Shown: positions 7,838-16,960, numbered from the stretch's first letter. The stretch: 64,000 bases of DNA from Chloroflexota bacterium (GCA_021414245.1 JAIOOU010000001.1:1-64000); one strand, 5' to 3'. Program-made: numbers and translations. Notes: a model not told the origin generated them from the letters alone.

Positions 7838-8590
7838 CTAGGGTATCTTTAGCGTTTGCCCAACCGTCAATTTTGCCGAGGTCGAGATTCCGTTTGCCGT
7901 CGCGATCGCGGCAGGGTCCACGTCCCCAAATTTACAGGCCACGCTATAAACCGTTTCGTCCCCCGAGGCGACTGTATAGTTGGCCGGGTGGGCTGCCAGG
8001 GCACGGCTGCCGGGGAACGCTCCGCTTTGCGGGATGGTTAATTTATCCCCCACGGAGTAAAGGTCCGGGCTGGTCAGGCCGCTCATGCTTAAGAGATCAT
8101 CCGGGTTGACATTGAAGCGTCTGGCAATGCAATAGGGGAACTCACCGTACTGCAAAATATAAGTTGCCGGTCGGACGCCGGCCGGGACGGCGGTGGCATT
8201 GGGCACGCTGGGGGTTGTCAGCGCGGATGCAGAGGTTGCCGTGGCAACCGAATTTGTGGGCGTGCTTGGAACTCCTACGGTGGGAGTGGCCGAGCTTCCA
8301 ATTTGCGGAGTAATGATCGTACCTGTGGGGGTGATCAGAACCTGCTGGGTTGTACCTGGAGTGCCCCCATTGGCCACAGTGGTTTGCGCGACCGAAGTTT
8401 GCTTGGCGAATTCCGCGATCTGGTCCATCGGATTGGCTGCGGAAGGAAGTGGGGAGACGAACAATTCGGGCGGGAGCAGGGTTGGTGTTGCGGCGGGTGC
8501 TGCAGAAAGTGATTGTGTGCAGGCGGATATCAAAACAGCCGATATCACCAGAATGAAAATTCCCAACATGCCGCGTCGTTTGTTACTCAT
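7838..8590 (-). CDS. Secreted LysM lipoprotein
   Basis: A 250-residue lipoprotein. It has a basic N terminus, a hydrophobic core and a lipobox (LISAC). A Ser/Thr/Pro-rich linker (about residues 30-140) with repeated TPT and SATPT motifs follows, then two LysM-like modules: ATYILQYGEFPYCIARRF and ANYTVASGDETVYSVACKF, each ending in a KLTIP or TLKIP strand. LysM modules bind peptidoglycan or chitin-like glycans, so a surface-anchored wall-binding role is likely. The start at 8590 is supported by GAGGAGA 5 bases upstream. A cysteine in each module could form a disulphide. Confidence 0.85.
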   Translation of the reverse strand: MSNKRRGMLGIFILVISAVLISACTQSLSAAPAATPTLLPPELFVSPLPSAANPMDQIAEFAKQTSVAQTTVANGGTPGTTQQVLITPTGTIITPQIGSSATPTVGVPSTPTNSVATATSASALTTPSVPNATAVPAGVRPATYILQYGEFPYCIARRFNVNPDDLLSMSGLTSPDLYSVGDKLTIPQSGAFPGSRALAAHPANYTVASGDETVYSVACKFGDVDPAAIATANGISTSAKLTVGQTLKIP

Positions 8591-8798
8591 AGTTTCTCCT
8601 CGTTCAATATATTTCAACTTGCGATGGTAGCACATGACCTTTAAAGCGTCAAGCCGTTATGTCAAAAAAGCGGGAATTTCGCCGAATATATTGCAAAAAG
8701 ATTGCATGACCGATTAAATGTACAAGCTTATATTTTTACTGACGGCAGGCGATGATGCAATGCCTTGCCGTTTCAATTCCCCGTGATTTTGGGATGTT

Positions 8799-8835
8799 AG
8801 GTACCAGTCCTGATCTATAATCAGGACTGGTACCT
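8799..8835. terminator. Perfect 16-bp hairpin after lpdA
   Basis: Arms aggtaccagtcctgat (8799-8814) and atcaggactggtacct (8820-8835) flank a 5-base loop, 12 bases past the lpdA stop at 8847. No long T tract follows on the minus strand, so it may act as an mRNA 3'-end stabiliser as well as a terminator. Confidence 0.6.
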
Positions 8836-8846
8836 TGTTTCAGGGA

Positions 8847-10247
8847 TTAAAGATGAATCGGGGACCCGTCAGCCCCGTGAGCGGCCTCCATGATTGCCTC
8901 TGAAAGGGTGGGATGGGCGTGCACGTTCCGCGCGATCTCATGCGGGGTGAGTTCCATCATGTGCGCCAGGGTTAATTCCGGGAGCAGCTCGGTCACTTCA
9001 GGCCCAATCATGTGTGCTCCGAGGATTTCGCCATATTTTTCGTCAATGATGAGTTTTACAAAGCCTGCGTAATCGCCCATGCCCAGCGCTTTTCCATTCG
9101 GTTGGAAGGGGAAGCGGCCGATCTTGATGCTATAGCCGCGTTCTTTGGCCTGTGCCTCGGTGAGACCAAAGGAGGCAACCTGCGGCTGGCAGTAGGTTGC
9201 GCGGGGCATCATTTCATAGTCGAGTGTGGTGGTTTCCGCTCCGGCGATATTTTCCGCGCAGATGATGCCCATGGCCGAGCCGACATGTGCCAGCATCAAC
9301 TTGCCGGTGACATCCCCGATGGCCCAGATCCCCGCCACATTCGTCTGCATTTTTTCATTGATCTCGACAAAACCGCGCTCGCTGATCTTAACCCCGACTT
9401 CCTCAAGGCCAAGTCCCTTCGAGTTTGGACGAAACCCAATCGCGACCAGGGCTTGATCCGCTTCGAGCGTGGTTTGTTTCCCGTCGGCACTGACCACAAC
9501 CTTCACGCCGCCCTTGGTCGCTTCGACAGATTCAACCTTGTGTCCGACCATTGCTTTGATTCCGCGCTTCTTGAATTCCTTTTCAAGTTCCTTCGAGACT
9601 TCCTCATCTTCCAGGGGGACGATGCGTGGCAGCATCTCCACGATGGTAACCTCCACGCCGTAGGAATTCCAGATCGTAGCGAATTCCACGCCGATCGCGC
9701 CTGAGCCGATGACCACCACGGATTTGGGGAGCTTGTCTTGAAGGATTGCCTCCCAGTAGGTGACTACCTTTTCGCCGTCCACCTTCCAGGCGGCCGGAGT
9801 CGCCGCACTTGCACCGGTGGCCACGATGATGTTTTTCGCCTTCAATTCCGTTGCTTTGCCGTCCTTGTCGGTCACCAGCACGGTATCTTTTGATTTGAAT
9901 TTTGCATCACCCATAAAAACGGGGATGTTGTTTTTCTTCATCAAAAAGCCCACACCCTTGGTCAGGCGGTCTGAATTCTGACGCGAGCGTTTGACCGCCA
10001 CGCCATAATCCAGCTTGAGATTGTCCATGCTGAAGCCGAATTCCCTGCCTCGTTCGCGCAGGGTATGAGCCACCTCCGCATTCTTCAACAATGATTTGGA
10101 AGGGATACACCCGACGTTTAAACAGACACCTCCAAGCCATTGCTTATCCACGATTGCGACTTTCTGCTTCAATTGGGCGGCGCGAATGGCGGCCACGTAT
10201 CCCGCAGGGCCGGCGCCGATCACAACCACATCGAAATTTTCTGCCAT
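8847..10247 (-). CDS. lpdA: Dihydrolipoamide dehydrogenase (E3)
   Basis: A 466-residue FAD disulphide oxidoreductase. It has the N-terminal FAD motif VVIGAGPAGYVAA, the redox-active GGVCLNVGCIPSK (C42 and C47), an NAD-binding VVIGSGAIGVEFA motif, a second FAD motif (GIWAIGDVTG), and the C-terminal HAHPTLSE segment that supplies the catalytic His-Glu pair. It reoxidises dihydrolipoyl groups of 2-oxoacid dehydrogenase complexes and reduces NAD+. The start at 10247 (MAENFDVVV) sits behind a GGAG site. The matching E2 and E1 genes are at 13247-16960 but not contiguous, separated by a GT-C gene and an ICMT gene. Confidence 0.96.
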   Translation of the reverse strand: MAENFDVVVIGAGPAGYVAAIRAAQLKQKVAIVDKQWLGGVCLNVGCIPSKSLLKNAEVAHTLRERGREFGFSMDNLKLDYGVAVKRSRQNSDRLTKGVGFLMKKNNIPVFMGDAKFKSKDTVLVTDKDGKATELKAKNIIVATGASAATPAAWKVDGEKVVTYWEAILQDKLPKSVVVIGSGAIGVEFATIWNSYGVEVTIVEMLPRIVPLEDEEVSKELEKEFKKRGIKAMVGHKVESVEATKGGVKVVVSADGKQTTLEADQALVAIGFRPNSKGLGLEEVGVKISERGFVEINEKMQTNVAGIWAIGDVTGKLMLAHVGSAMGIICAENIAGAETTTLDYEMMPRATYCQPQVASFGLTEAQAKERGYSIKIGRFPFQPNGKALGMGDYAGFVKLIIDEKYGEILGAHMIGPEVTELLPELTLAHMMELTPHEIARNVHAHPTLSEAIMEAAHGADGSPIHL

Positions 10248-10312
10248 AACACACTCCAGAGAGTAAGATTGAGAAGAGTTAAAACTTCGCGTCAATTGTA
10301 CTACATGCAAAA

Positions 10313-10335
10313 CCCCCTTCCTTTTGGGAAGAGGG
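10313..10335 (-). terminator. Terminator after the dienelactone hydrolase gene
   Basis: On the minus strand CCCTCTTCC pairs with GGAAGGGGG (one G-U pair) around a CAAAA loop and is followed by TTTT. It lies between the hydrolase stop (10345) and lpdA. Confidence 0.75.
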
Positions 10336-10344
10336 CTGTTTGGA

Positions 10345-11007
10345 TCAGAGATTTTTTCTCAAAAATTCAAATGTCCGGGACCATGCCAGCAGGGCGGCCG
10401 AGGAGTCGTATTCGGGGCGGTCCCTTTCCACGAACCAATGACCCGCTTTCGGGTACGTGTTAAGCGTCACTTCCACTCCGGCTGCCTTCATGCCTGTCTC
10501 CATTGCCCTGATCCCCTCGAGCGGTTCCCACTCGTCCATTTCGGCGAAGTGACCGAGAACTTTGGCCTTTACGGAATTGAAATCCACGTCTCCGCCGCCA
10601 TAGAAGAGCACCACTGCAGACACATCGGGCTCCTTTGCCGCAACCACCAATGACCAGGCTGCGCCCATTGAGAATCCCAGCACACCAATGGGTTTTCCTT
10701 TACGCAGGGAGATCAGGTGGTCTTTTGCGGCTTTAACGATATCGCCCATTAATTCAGAGTCGCGCTGTCCCATAATTTTTTCGGCCTCCTCAATCGTGGC
10801 TGCGATGCGGCCTTGATAAAGATCAGGGGCGAGCACGCTAAAACCCTGCTCAGCCAGCTGGTCGCAGACTTCCTTGAAGAACGGTTTTAATCCCCACCAG
10901 GCATGCAATAAAAGAATGCCCGGGCTTCCGTTGACTCCAGAGGCAAGATATGCATTGACAGTTTTGTCGCGTACTTTTAGTTGGATGTCTGAGGAATGAA
11001 TTGACAT
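10345..11007 (-). CDS. Dienelactone hydrolase family alpha/beta hydrolase
   Basis: A 220-residue alpha/beta hydrolase with the family's GILLLHAWWGLKPF oxyanion strand, a GFSMGAAWS nucleophile elbow, the downstream acid in AEMDEWEP, and a catalytic His in AGHWFVERDRPEYD. Classical dienelactone hydrolase uses Cys in the elbow; here the residue is Ser, which points to an esterase-like member with unknown substrate. The start at 11007 is supported by an AAGGAAA site. It is probably monocistronic. Confidence 0.85.
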   Translation of the reverse strand: MSIHSSDIQLKVRDKTVNAYLASGVNGSPGILLLHAWWGLKPFFKEVCDQLAEQGFSVLAPDLYQGRIAATIEEAEKIMGQRDSELMGDIVKAAKDHLISLRKGKPIGVLGFSMGAAWSLVVAAKEPDVSAVVLFYGGGDVDFNSVKAKVLGHFAEMDEWEPLEGIRAMETGMKAAGVEVTLNTYPKAGHWFVERDRPEYDSSAALLAWSRTFEFLRKNL

Positions 11008-11160
11008 GCTGTTTCCTTCTTTGATGATATGTGTACAGGGATTTGAAAATACCATATTGATCAATGTTTTATAATAATAGAAACTATGTTCTACGTCAAT
11101 CTCTGTAATCTTCGGTTTCGGAAACTGGTTGCTGGCAGATCACTTGGGATTTCCGGATGA

Positions 11161-11166
11161 TATAAT
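11161..11166 (+). promoter_or_regulatory. Possible -10 element giving a leaderless GT-C mRNA
   Basis: TATAAT ends only 8 bases before the ATG at 11175, and there is no Shine-Dalgarno sequence in front of that ATG. If this hexamer is the -10, transcription would start at or next to the start codon. No convincing -35 is visible. Confidence 0.35.
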
Positions 11167-11174
11167 CAAATATT

Positions 11175-12743
11175 ATGACCCCAAGTAAAAACATCTTATA
11201 TATACTGTTTGTTGTTGGTTTTGTATTTTTGCTGCGCAGCGCCTGGATATGTGACGATGCCTTTATTACTTTAAGGACCGTAGATAACTGGGTAAATGGC
11301 TATGGATTAACCTGGAATGTTGCTGAAAGAGTTCAGACCTTCACTCATCCCTTATGGATGTTAATGTTAAGTGCTGTATATCTTTTTGCACGGAATGGTT
11401 ATTTTTCGGTGGTTCTGCTGAGCCTGGCGGTTTCGGCGTCGACCTTTTATGTCTTTCAAAAACACTTCTCCGGCGATCTTTGGGCTCTTGTTTTTGGAAC
11501 TCTTGGATTGTTATTTTCAAGATCCTTTCTTGACTTCTCTACATCAGGTTTGGAAAACCCTCTGTCTCATCTAATATTACTCCTGTTTTTATTCCAGTTT
11601 TTGTCCAATACGAATGAAGGGAGCAATAAAACCCTATTAACTCTTAGCCTTCTAGCGGGTTTCGGCATAACCAATCGCATGGATCTGGCTGTAATCTTTA
11701 TTCCCGCTCTTCTATATGTTTATATAAAGTTTTACCGCTCGTTGAGAGGAATTGGTCTGATCATCTTGGGTTTGTCCCCTTTCATCATTTGGGCAGTTTT
11801 TTCCCTGATTTATTACGGATTTATTTTTCCGAATACTTTTTATGCCAAATTAAATATCGGCGTCTCTCATTTTGTACTGATGAGGCAGGGAATTCTGTAT
11901 TATCTAAATTCCATTGCATGGGATCCGATCACCTTGGTGGTGATCGGGATAACTCTTATCTTGATCATGACAAAAAATGACTGGAAAAAGATCTCGCTCG
12001 CGATTGGCGTTGCAGTTTATATGATTTATATCGTTTATATAGGCGGCGATTATATGAGCGGCAGATTTTTTTCGGTGATTTATATTGTTTGTCTGGTGTT
12101 GTTTATCCTGGAGATCAAGGATTTACCATCTGCGCAAAAGATTGCAGTTTCCGCCTTAGTTTTATGCCTGGGTCTTCTATCTCCACACCCAACGGTCTCC
12201 TATTTTTCAAAAATGCTCACCTCTGAAGTGGTTAGCGACGGCAGCACCGGAGTTGCGAATGATGATTGGGGTGGCATTGCCGATGAAAGGCTTTACTACG
12301 ATTCCAGAACCAGTCTTTTTGTCATGGATCGTAGCATGGACATGCCAAATACGACAAATATTCCCTGGGCGGATGGAGGTGCGCAGTGTCGAGTGGAATG
12401 CCCGAAGGTGGTGACCCGGATCACTGTGGGATTGTTTGGTTATTTCGCCGGTCCAAGTGTTTATATTCTGGATACTTTAGCCATCGGTGATCCACTATTG
12501 GCCCGGCTTCCTGTACGAAAAGATGACTGGCGCATTGGTCATTTCAGACGTCCGTTGATTAATGGCTATTTTGAAACACTTGAAACCGGTCAAAATCAGA
12601 TTGAGAATCCATATTTGGCCGAATATTATGACAAGCTTAAGGCCGTTATTAGCGGGCCAATATGGTCGGTTGAAAGATTTAAATTGATCTGGGGATTTAA
12701 CATAGGTCAGTATGATGATTTAATAGAAAAGGGAACGAAGTAA
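11175..12743 (+). CDS. GT-C membrane glycosyltransferase, AftB-like
   Basis: A 522-residue integral membrane protein with about nine or ten hydrophobic segments up to residue 340 and an extracytoplasmic C-terminal domain. After the first membrane helix is CDDAFITLR (D27, D28), followed by VQTFTHPLW, then GGDYMSGRFF and DPLLARLP later. This layout matches mycobacterial AftB-type arabinofuranosyltransferases, which use decaprenyl-phosphate sugars outside the membrane. The acidic pair in the first loop is the usual GT-C metal/donor site. The sugar and acceptor here are unknown; a cell-surface polysaccharide or glycolipid is likely. It is more AT-rich than its neighbours and flanked by minus-strand genes, so horizontal acquisition is possible. 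Confidence 0.75.
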   Translation: MTPSKNILYILFVVGFVFLLRSAWICDDAFITLRTVDNWVNGYGLTWNVAERVQTFTHPLWMLMLSAVYLFARNGYFSVVLLSLAVSASTFYVFQKHFSGDLWALVFGTLGLLFSRSFLDFSTSGLENPLSHLILLLFLFQFLSNTNEGSNKTLLTLSLLAGFGITNRMDLAVIFIPALLYVYIKFYRSLRGIGLIILGLSPFIIWAVFSLIYYGFIFPNTFYAKLNIGVSHFVLMRQGILYYLNSIAWDPITLVVIGITLILIMTKNDWKKISLAIGVAVYMIYIVYIGGDYMSGRFFSVIYIVCLVLFILEIKDLPSAQKIAVSALVLCLGLLSPHPTVSYFSKMLTSEVVSDGSTGVANDDWGGIADERLYYDSRTSLFVMDRSMDMPNTTNIPWADGGAQCRVECPKVVTRITVGLFGYFAGPSVYILDTLAIGDPLLARLPVRKDDWRIGHFRRPLINGYFETLETGQNQIENPYLAEYYDKLKAVISGPIWSVERFKLIWGFNIGQYDDLIEKGTK

Positions 12744-12760
12744 CTTCGTTCCCTTTTCTA
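12724..12760. terminator. Bidirectional terminator enclosing the GT-C stop codon
   Basis: Arms tagaaaagggaacgaag (12724-12740) and cttcgttcccttttcta (12744-12760) are perfect complements. The 3-base loop is the TAA stop codon itself (12741-12743). The minus-strand ICMT gene ends at 12766, so the same hairpin with TTTT on both sides serves both convergent genes. Confidence 0.88.
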
Positions 12761-12765
12761 TTGTT

Positions 12766-13242
12766 TTACAACCAGCGCCTCACCCGGGACCTGTATCCTG
12801 AGTATTCGTCCCTGAATTTATTTTCCAGATAGGCTTCCTCTTTTTCGATCACAAGCCGGTTCATGGTGGCCATGAAGAGGGGTGCGACCAGAATTCCCCA
12901 ATAAAATCCGTAATTCAGGGGAAAGCCGATCACCATCAACAAGAATCCGAGATAGATCGGGTTGCGGGTGAAACGATAGATCCCGTTCACCACGAGCCTG
13001 CTGGCGGCACCATGCGGGTCAAGGGTGGTGCGTGCCTTGCGGAATTCAATGAAGGCGCCCACGCCCAGAAGAAAGCCAACGAAAGTGAGGGCTAGACCGG
13101 TGATCTTCAGGATTTGCGGAATGGAAAAAGGCAGGGATACCAGTTTTCCCAGTACGATCGCAATAATGATGTAAACCAACGCCACGACCGGCGGATGGAT
13201 GTTCTTGTTGATCCCGGGGTGATCCTTCTGTTTATTCGCCAT
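12766..13242 (-). CDS. Isoprenylcysteine/phospholipid methyltransferase family membrane protein
   Basis: A 158-residue protein with three or four hydrophobic helices and the ICMT/PEMT signature: the GIYRFTRNPIYLGF segment for S-adenosylmethionine binding, then EEAYLENKFRDEYSGYRSRV with the conserved acidic and Tyr/Arg residues. Bacterial members methylate diverse lipids or small thiols and the substrate cannot be predicted. Its start is 4 bases after the E2 stop, so it may be cotranscribed with the dehydrogenase genes without sharing their function. Confidence 0.85.
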   Translation of the reverse strand: MANKQKDHPGINKNIHPPVVALVYIIIAIVLGKLVSLPFSIPQILKITGLALTFVGFLLGVGAFIEFRKARTTLDPHGAASRLVVNGIYRFTRNPIYLGFLLMVIGFPLNYGFYWGILVAPLFMATMNRLVIEKEEAYLENKFRDEYSGYRSRVRRWL

Positions 13243-13246
13243 TAGC

Positions 13247-14476
13247 TTAGCTCCAGTTCTCCAGCGTTTCCTTTACTTTTGCCAAAAACCAGTCCGCGGA
13301 GGCTCCATCGAGTATGCGATGATCGAATACGAAGGACAGGTATGTCATGGGCCGGATCGCGATCGCGTCGTCGATCACCACCACGCGTTTTTGCATGGCG
13401 CCGATGCCAAGGATGCCGCACTGCGGTTGATTAATGACAGGAAAGGCAAACAGGGACCCACTGATGCCGTGATTGGTGAGGGTGAATGTGCCGCCCTTGA
13501 CTTCATCCGGCTGCAGTTTTTTGTTGCGGGCGCGATTGGCCAGGTCGTTCACGGACCTGGCCATGGCCAGCAGGGACAGGTTATCCGCGCCTTTGATGAC
13601 GGGCACGATCAGACCATCCTCTCCAAGTGAGGTGGCCATGCCGATGTTGATGTTTTTATGGATCAGCACGCCTTCATCGCTCCACGAGGAGTTAACCATC
13701 GGGAAGGCCTTTAACCCGGCAACAATGGCGGTCATGAAATATGCGGTGAAGGTCAGGTTAACGCCGTCCTTTTCAAACGCGGACTTGTTCGCGGCGCGGT
13801 GTTTCCCGACCCTGGACAGGTCCGCCTCCATCACGGTCAACACATGCGGCGAGGTTTGCTTGGACATGACCATGTGTTCCGCAATGGATCTGCGCATGGT
13901 GGTATGTTTGATGAGCTGGTCGCCCACGACGGGCATTACTACGGGGTGTGGGGTCTTTGTGACTGCAGGTTGGGGTGCCCGAACTGTATGGGAAGTATTT
14001 CCCACAAAACTCAAGATGTCATTCTTGGTGATGCGACCGCTTAATCCCGTGCCCTGTACCTGGTTCAGATTTACACCGTGTTCGGCCGCGATCCTGGCAA
14101 CTACAGGGGAGATAAATCCAAGCTCCTTGCCAGCAGCCTGCAACTGTTGGTTGACACTGACCGCCTGTTCAACAATTGGTTTTGGCGCCGCGGCAGGCGC
14201 GCTCTCGATTGTTACAGGTCCGCTCTCCAGCGCTTCTCCCGGCATGCCAATGATCGCAAGCAATTCGCCGACTTTTGCAGGAGTCCCTTCCTGTAAAACG
14301 ATCTTCAAGACCGTTCCTGTGGCGGGTGCGGGAATCTCGGTGTCCACCTTGTCGGTATTCACTTCCAGCAGCGGTTCCAGCTCTTTGACAGAGTCCCCAA
14401 CCTGTTTGAGCCACTTCGTCACAGTCACTTCATCAACACCTTCGCCGAGCCTCGGAACCAAAACTTTTATCGCCAT
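13247..14476 (-). CDS. Dihydrolipoamide acyltransferase (E2) of a 2-oxoacid dehydrogenase complex
   Basis: A 409-residue E2 with three domains: a lipoyl domain (residues 1-80; lipoylated K43 in NTDKVDTEIP), a peripheral-subunit-binding domain (about 121-157, from FISPVVARIA to GRITKNDI), and a catalytic CoA-acyltransferase domain with the HRILDG motif (H386, D390) near the C terminus. The linkers are Ala/Pro/Val-rich. It transfers acyl groups from E1 to CoA. The overall type resembles branched-chain or acetoin/pyruvate complexes, and the true 2-oxoacid cannot be told from sequence alone. An AAGGAG site precedes the ATG; E1 is 69 bases upstream. Confidence 0.95.
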   Translation of the reverse strand: MAIKVLVPRLGEGVDEVTVTKWLKQVGDSVKELEPLLEVNTDKVDTEIPAPATGTVLKIVLQEGTPAKVGELLAIIGMPGEALESGPVTIESAPAAAPKPIVEQAVSVNQQLQAAGKELGFISPVVARIAAEHGVNLNQVQGTGLSGRITKNDILSFVGNTSHTVRAPQPAVTKTPHPVVMPVVGDQLIKHTTMRRSIAEHMVMSKQTSPHVLTVMEADLSRVGKHRAANKSAFEKDGVNLTFTAYFMTAIVAGLKAFPMVNSSWSDEGVLIHKNINIGMATSLGEDGLIVPVIKGADNLSLLAMARSVNDLANRARNKKLQPDEVKGGTFTLTNHGISGSLFAFPVINQPQCGILGIGAMQKRVVVIDDAIAIRPMTYLSFVFDHRILDGASADWFLAKVKETLENWS

Positions 14477-14545
14477 AAAATCTCCTTCAAATTCTTGTCG
14501 CGAATATCATCAGGGAAAATCCTCATGATTGTTCGCATCCTATTG

Positions 14546-16960
14546 TTAATAGATATTCGGGAAGGACGACGGGTCCACTTCGCTCATCATTTCGTAGACC
14601 GCGTCGAACACGGTTTCCGCGTTGGGTTTGGACCAGTAATCCCCGTCACTTCCATAGGCGGGCCGGTGCGCCTTTGAAGACAGGGTCCGCGCGGGGGAAT
14701 CCAGGTGAAAGTAGCCGCCTTGTTTTTCGATGACTTCCTGCATCATATAGGCGGTGGTCCCACCCGGCACATCCTCATCCAGAAACAGCACACGCGAAGT
14801 TTTCTTCAACGACTCGACAATCATTCCGTGAATGTCGAAAGGCAGGAGGGATTGGACGTCGATCACCTCGATCTCGATCCCCGCCTTGCCCAGCTTTTCC
14901 GCTGCATCCATTGCGATCCGGCAGGTGGCTCCATAAGTGACCACGGTCACATCCCTGCCTTCGCGAATGACCTCGGGAACGCCCAACGGCAGGGTCATTT
15001 CGCCGATGTTATCCGGCAGGCGTTCCTTGACGCGATAGCCGTTCAACACTTCCACAACAATGGCGGGTTCATCGGCCTTCAACAGGGTGTTGTAAAAACC
15101 GGCCGCGCGGGTCATATCGCGCGGAACCAGCAAATAAATGCCGCGCACGAGATTGAGAATTCCCGCCATTGGCGAGCCTGCATGCCACACGCCTTCAAGC
15201 CTGTGTCCGCGGGTGCGGATGATCACGGGCGCCTTTTGCCCGCCGGCTGTGCGCCAGTGCAGGGTGGCGAGGTCGTCGCTCATGATCTGCAGGGCATACA
15301 GCACATAATCAAGATACTGGATCTCTGCGATCGGGCGCAGACCGCGCATGGCCATGCCGATAGCCTGACCCAGGATCGTGGCTTCGCGGATGCCCGTATC
15401 GGTCACGCGGAATTCCCCGTATTTTTCCTGCATGCCTTTGAAACCCTGGTTCACATCGCCGAGTTTGCCGACGTCCTCCCCGAAGGCGATCAGGCGCGGA
15501 TCGCGGGCCAGGGCCGAATCAAAGGCGACATTGACCACCTCAAAACCGAACATGGTGGGCGAAGCTTCCGAATAGGCCGGTTTGACCTCGTCCACTTTCA
15601 AGGCCGTGCCGGAATACAGATGCGAACCGTAGCGTTCGAGATTAATCTTGTCGTTCTCATGTTTCCATTGGATCAGGACGTTTTTTGTCGGATGCGCTTC
15701 GTCGCGCAGGACTCTCAAAACTTCATGCGCGGCGGCGTGAATATCCCGCCTCGTGACCGACGGGAGGGCTGAGAGCCGGTCCCTGAGAATTCTCAACTCT
15801 GCAACATGGTTCGATGTGCCCGCGATCTCCTCGATCATGTCCATGACCTGATTGCGTTCTTCAAGGATCGGGGAGAGGTAGGCCTCCCAGGCGGCTTTGC
15901 GGTATCCTTCCACAGTTTCGTAATCTGCCGTTTCCGCAGAGACCAGTTCCCGGTCCGATATGATGCGCTGATCGATCATCCACTTGCGCATTTTGGTCAG
16001 CCCGTCGAATTCCTGTTCGAATTTGAGTCGTTCGGGAGTCTTGTAGCGTTCATGGGAACCGCTCGTGCTGTGACCCTGCGGCTGGGTGACGTCGATGACA
16101 TGTACGAGGGCGGGGATGTGATATTCGCGGGCGATCTCGGCCGCGCTCAGATAAGTTTCAAGCAGGGCGGGATAATCCCAGGCATGGACGGTGTAGTGGT
16201 CGTAACCATTCTGGACCTTTTCATTCGGCAGGTTGGTATCGCGTTCAAACCCCTTGAGCAGCGCCCCGATGTTTTCCTTGACCATTTGAAATTGATTGGG
16301 GACCGAGATGCCGTAGCCGTCGTCGTAAATCGTGATGATGGCGGGCGCCTTTAATACGCCGATGGCATTGACCGACTCCCAGAAGAGTCCCTCCGCGGAG
16401 GAGGCATTGCCGATGGTCGCAAAGGTGACCTCGTTTCCGTTGACCGAGAAATCCTTTTGATCCTGGAGTTCCTTTAGATTGCGGTAGGCGACCGACGCAT
16501 AGGCCAGCCCCACCGCGCGCGGCATTTGTGCCGCGGTGGGGGAGACATCCGATGCGGTGTTGTACATTTGGGTTTGCGGCCGCCAGGTGCCGTTGGGATA
16601 AAGATTGCGCGAGGCGAAATGCGCGTTCATCTGACGCCCGGCGCTGGCGGGATCATAGGTTACATCCGCGTGCGCATACAGCTGGGCAAAAAATTCCTGA
16701 ATGCTCATCATGCCCAGCATGAACATCCAGGTTTGGTCGCGGTAATACCCGGAACGCCAGTCGCCCTTGCGAAAGGTGCGGGCGATGGCGAGCTGGGCGA
16801 TCTCCTTGCCGTCGCCGAAAATCCCGAACTTGGCCTTGCCACTTAATACTTCACGCCGCCCTATGAGTGAGGCCTGGCGGGATTGATAAGCCAGACGGTA
16901 ATCCTTTACGATCTCTTCCTTGTCGAGGGGCAGTGAAATAGAACCCTTCTTTTTGGGCAT
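14546..16960 (-). CDS. 2-oxoacid dehydrogenase E1, fused alpha-beta subunits
   Basis: An 804-residue fusion. Residues 1 to about 440 are E1-alpha-like (FGDGKEIAQLAIARTFRKGD, then GYYRDQTWM, and TIGNASSAEGLFWESVNAIG with YDDGYGISVPN). The rest is E1-beta-like (IAFGEDVGKLGDVNQGF, IAEIQYLDY and IRTRGHRLEGVWHAGSP). E1 is the thiamine diphosphate enzyme that decarboxylates the 2-oxoacid and reductively acylates E2. The usual alpha-subunit GDG...NN thiamine motif reads GNA...DD here, an altered but recognisable form. Its start is behind GGAGAGAGA. With E2 immediately downstream and LpdA nearby it completes the complex. Confidence 0.92.
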   Translation of the reverse strand: MPKKKGSISLPLDKEEIVKDYRLAYQSRQASLIGRREVLSGKAKFGIFGDGKEIAQLAIARTFRKGDWRSGYYRDQTWMFMLGMMSIQEFFAQLYAHADVTYDPASAGRQMNAHFASRNLYPNGTWRPQTQMYNTASDVSPTAAQMPRAVGLAYASVAYRNLKELQDQKDFSVNGNEVTFATIGNASSAEGLFWESVNAIGVLKAPAIITIYDDGYGISVPNQFQMVKENIGALLKGFERDTNLPNEKVQNGYDHYTVHAWDYPALLETYLSAAEIAREYHIPALVHVIDVTQPQGHSTSGSHERYKTPERLKFEQEFDGLTKMRKWMIDQRIISDRELVSAETADYETVEGYRKAAWEAYLSPILEERNQVMDMIEEIAGTSNHVAELRILRDRLSALPSVTRRDIHAAAHEVLRVLRDEAHPTKNVLIQWKHENDKINLERYGSHLYSGTALKVDEVKPAYSEASPTMFGFEVVNVAFDSALARDPRLIAFGEDVGKLGDVNQGFKGMQEKYGEFRVTDTGIREATILGQAIGMAMRGLRPIAEIQYLDYVLYALQIMSDDLATLHWRTAGGQKAPVIIRTRGHRLEGVWHAGSPMAGILNLVRGIYLLVPRDMTRAAGFYNTLLKADEPAIVVEVLNGYRVKERLPDNIGEMTLPLGVPEVIREGRDVTVVTYGATCRIAMDAAEKLGKAGIEIEVIDVQSLLPFDIHGMIVESLKKTSRVLFLDEDVPGGTTAYMMQEVIEKQGGYFHLDSPARTLSSKAHRPAYGSDGDYWSKPNAETVFDAVYEMMSEVDPSSFPNIY

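Noticed and set aside
7594-8109. A 171-codon plus-strand ORF crossing the NUDIX and LysM genes
   Set aside because: It runs through a terminator and two well-supported minus-strand genes.
9012-9704. A 230-codon plus-strand ORF opposite lpdA
   Set aside because: Antisense shadow of a strongly conserved dehydrogenase.
13473-14528. A 351-codon plus-strand ORF opposite the E2 gene
   Set aside because: It is low-complexity Ser/Thr/Ala sequence without domains, created by the GC-biased third positions of E2, which has clear lipoyl and catalytic motifs.
14705-15772. A 355-codon plus-strand ORF opposite the fused E1
   Set aside because: No motif and no ribosome-binding site; the minus-strand E1 reading is unambiguous.
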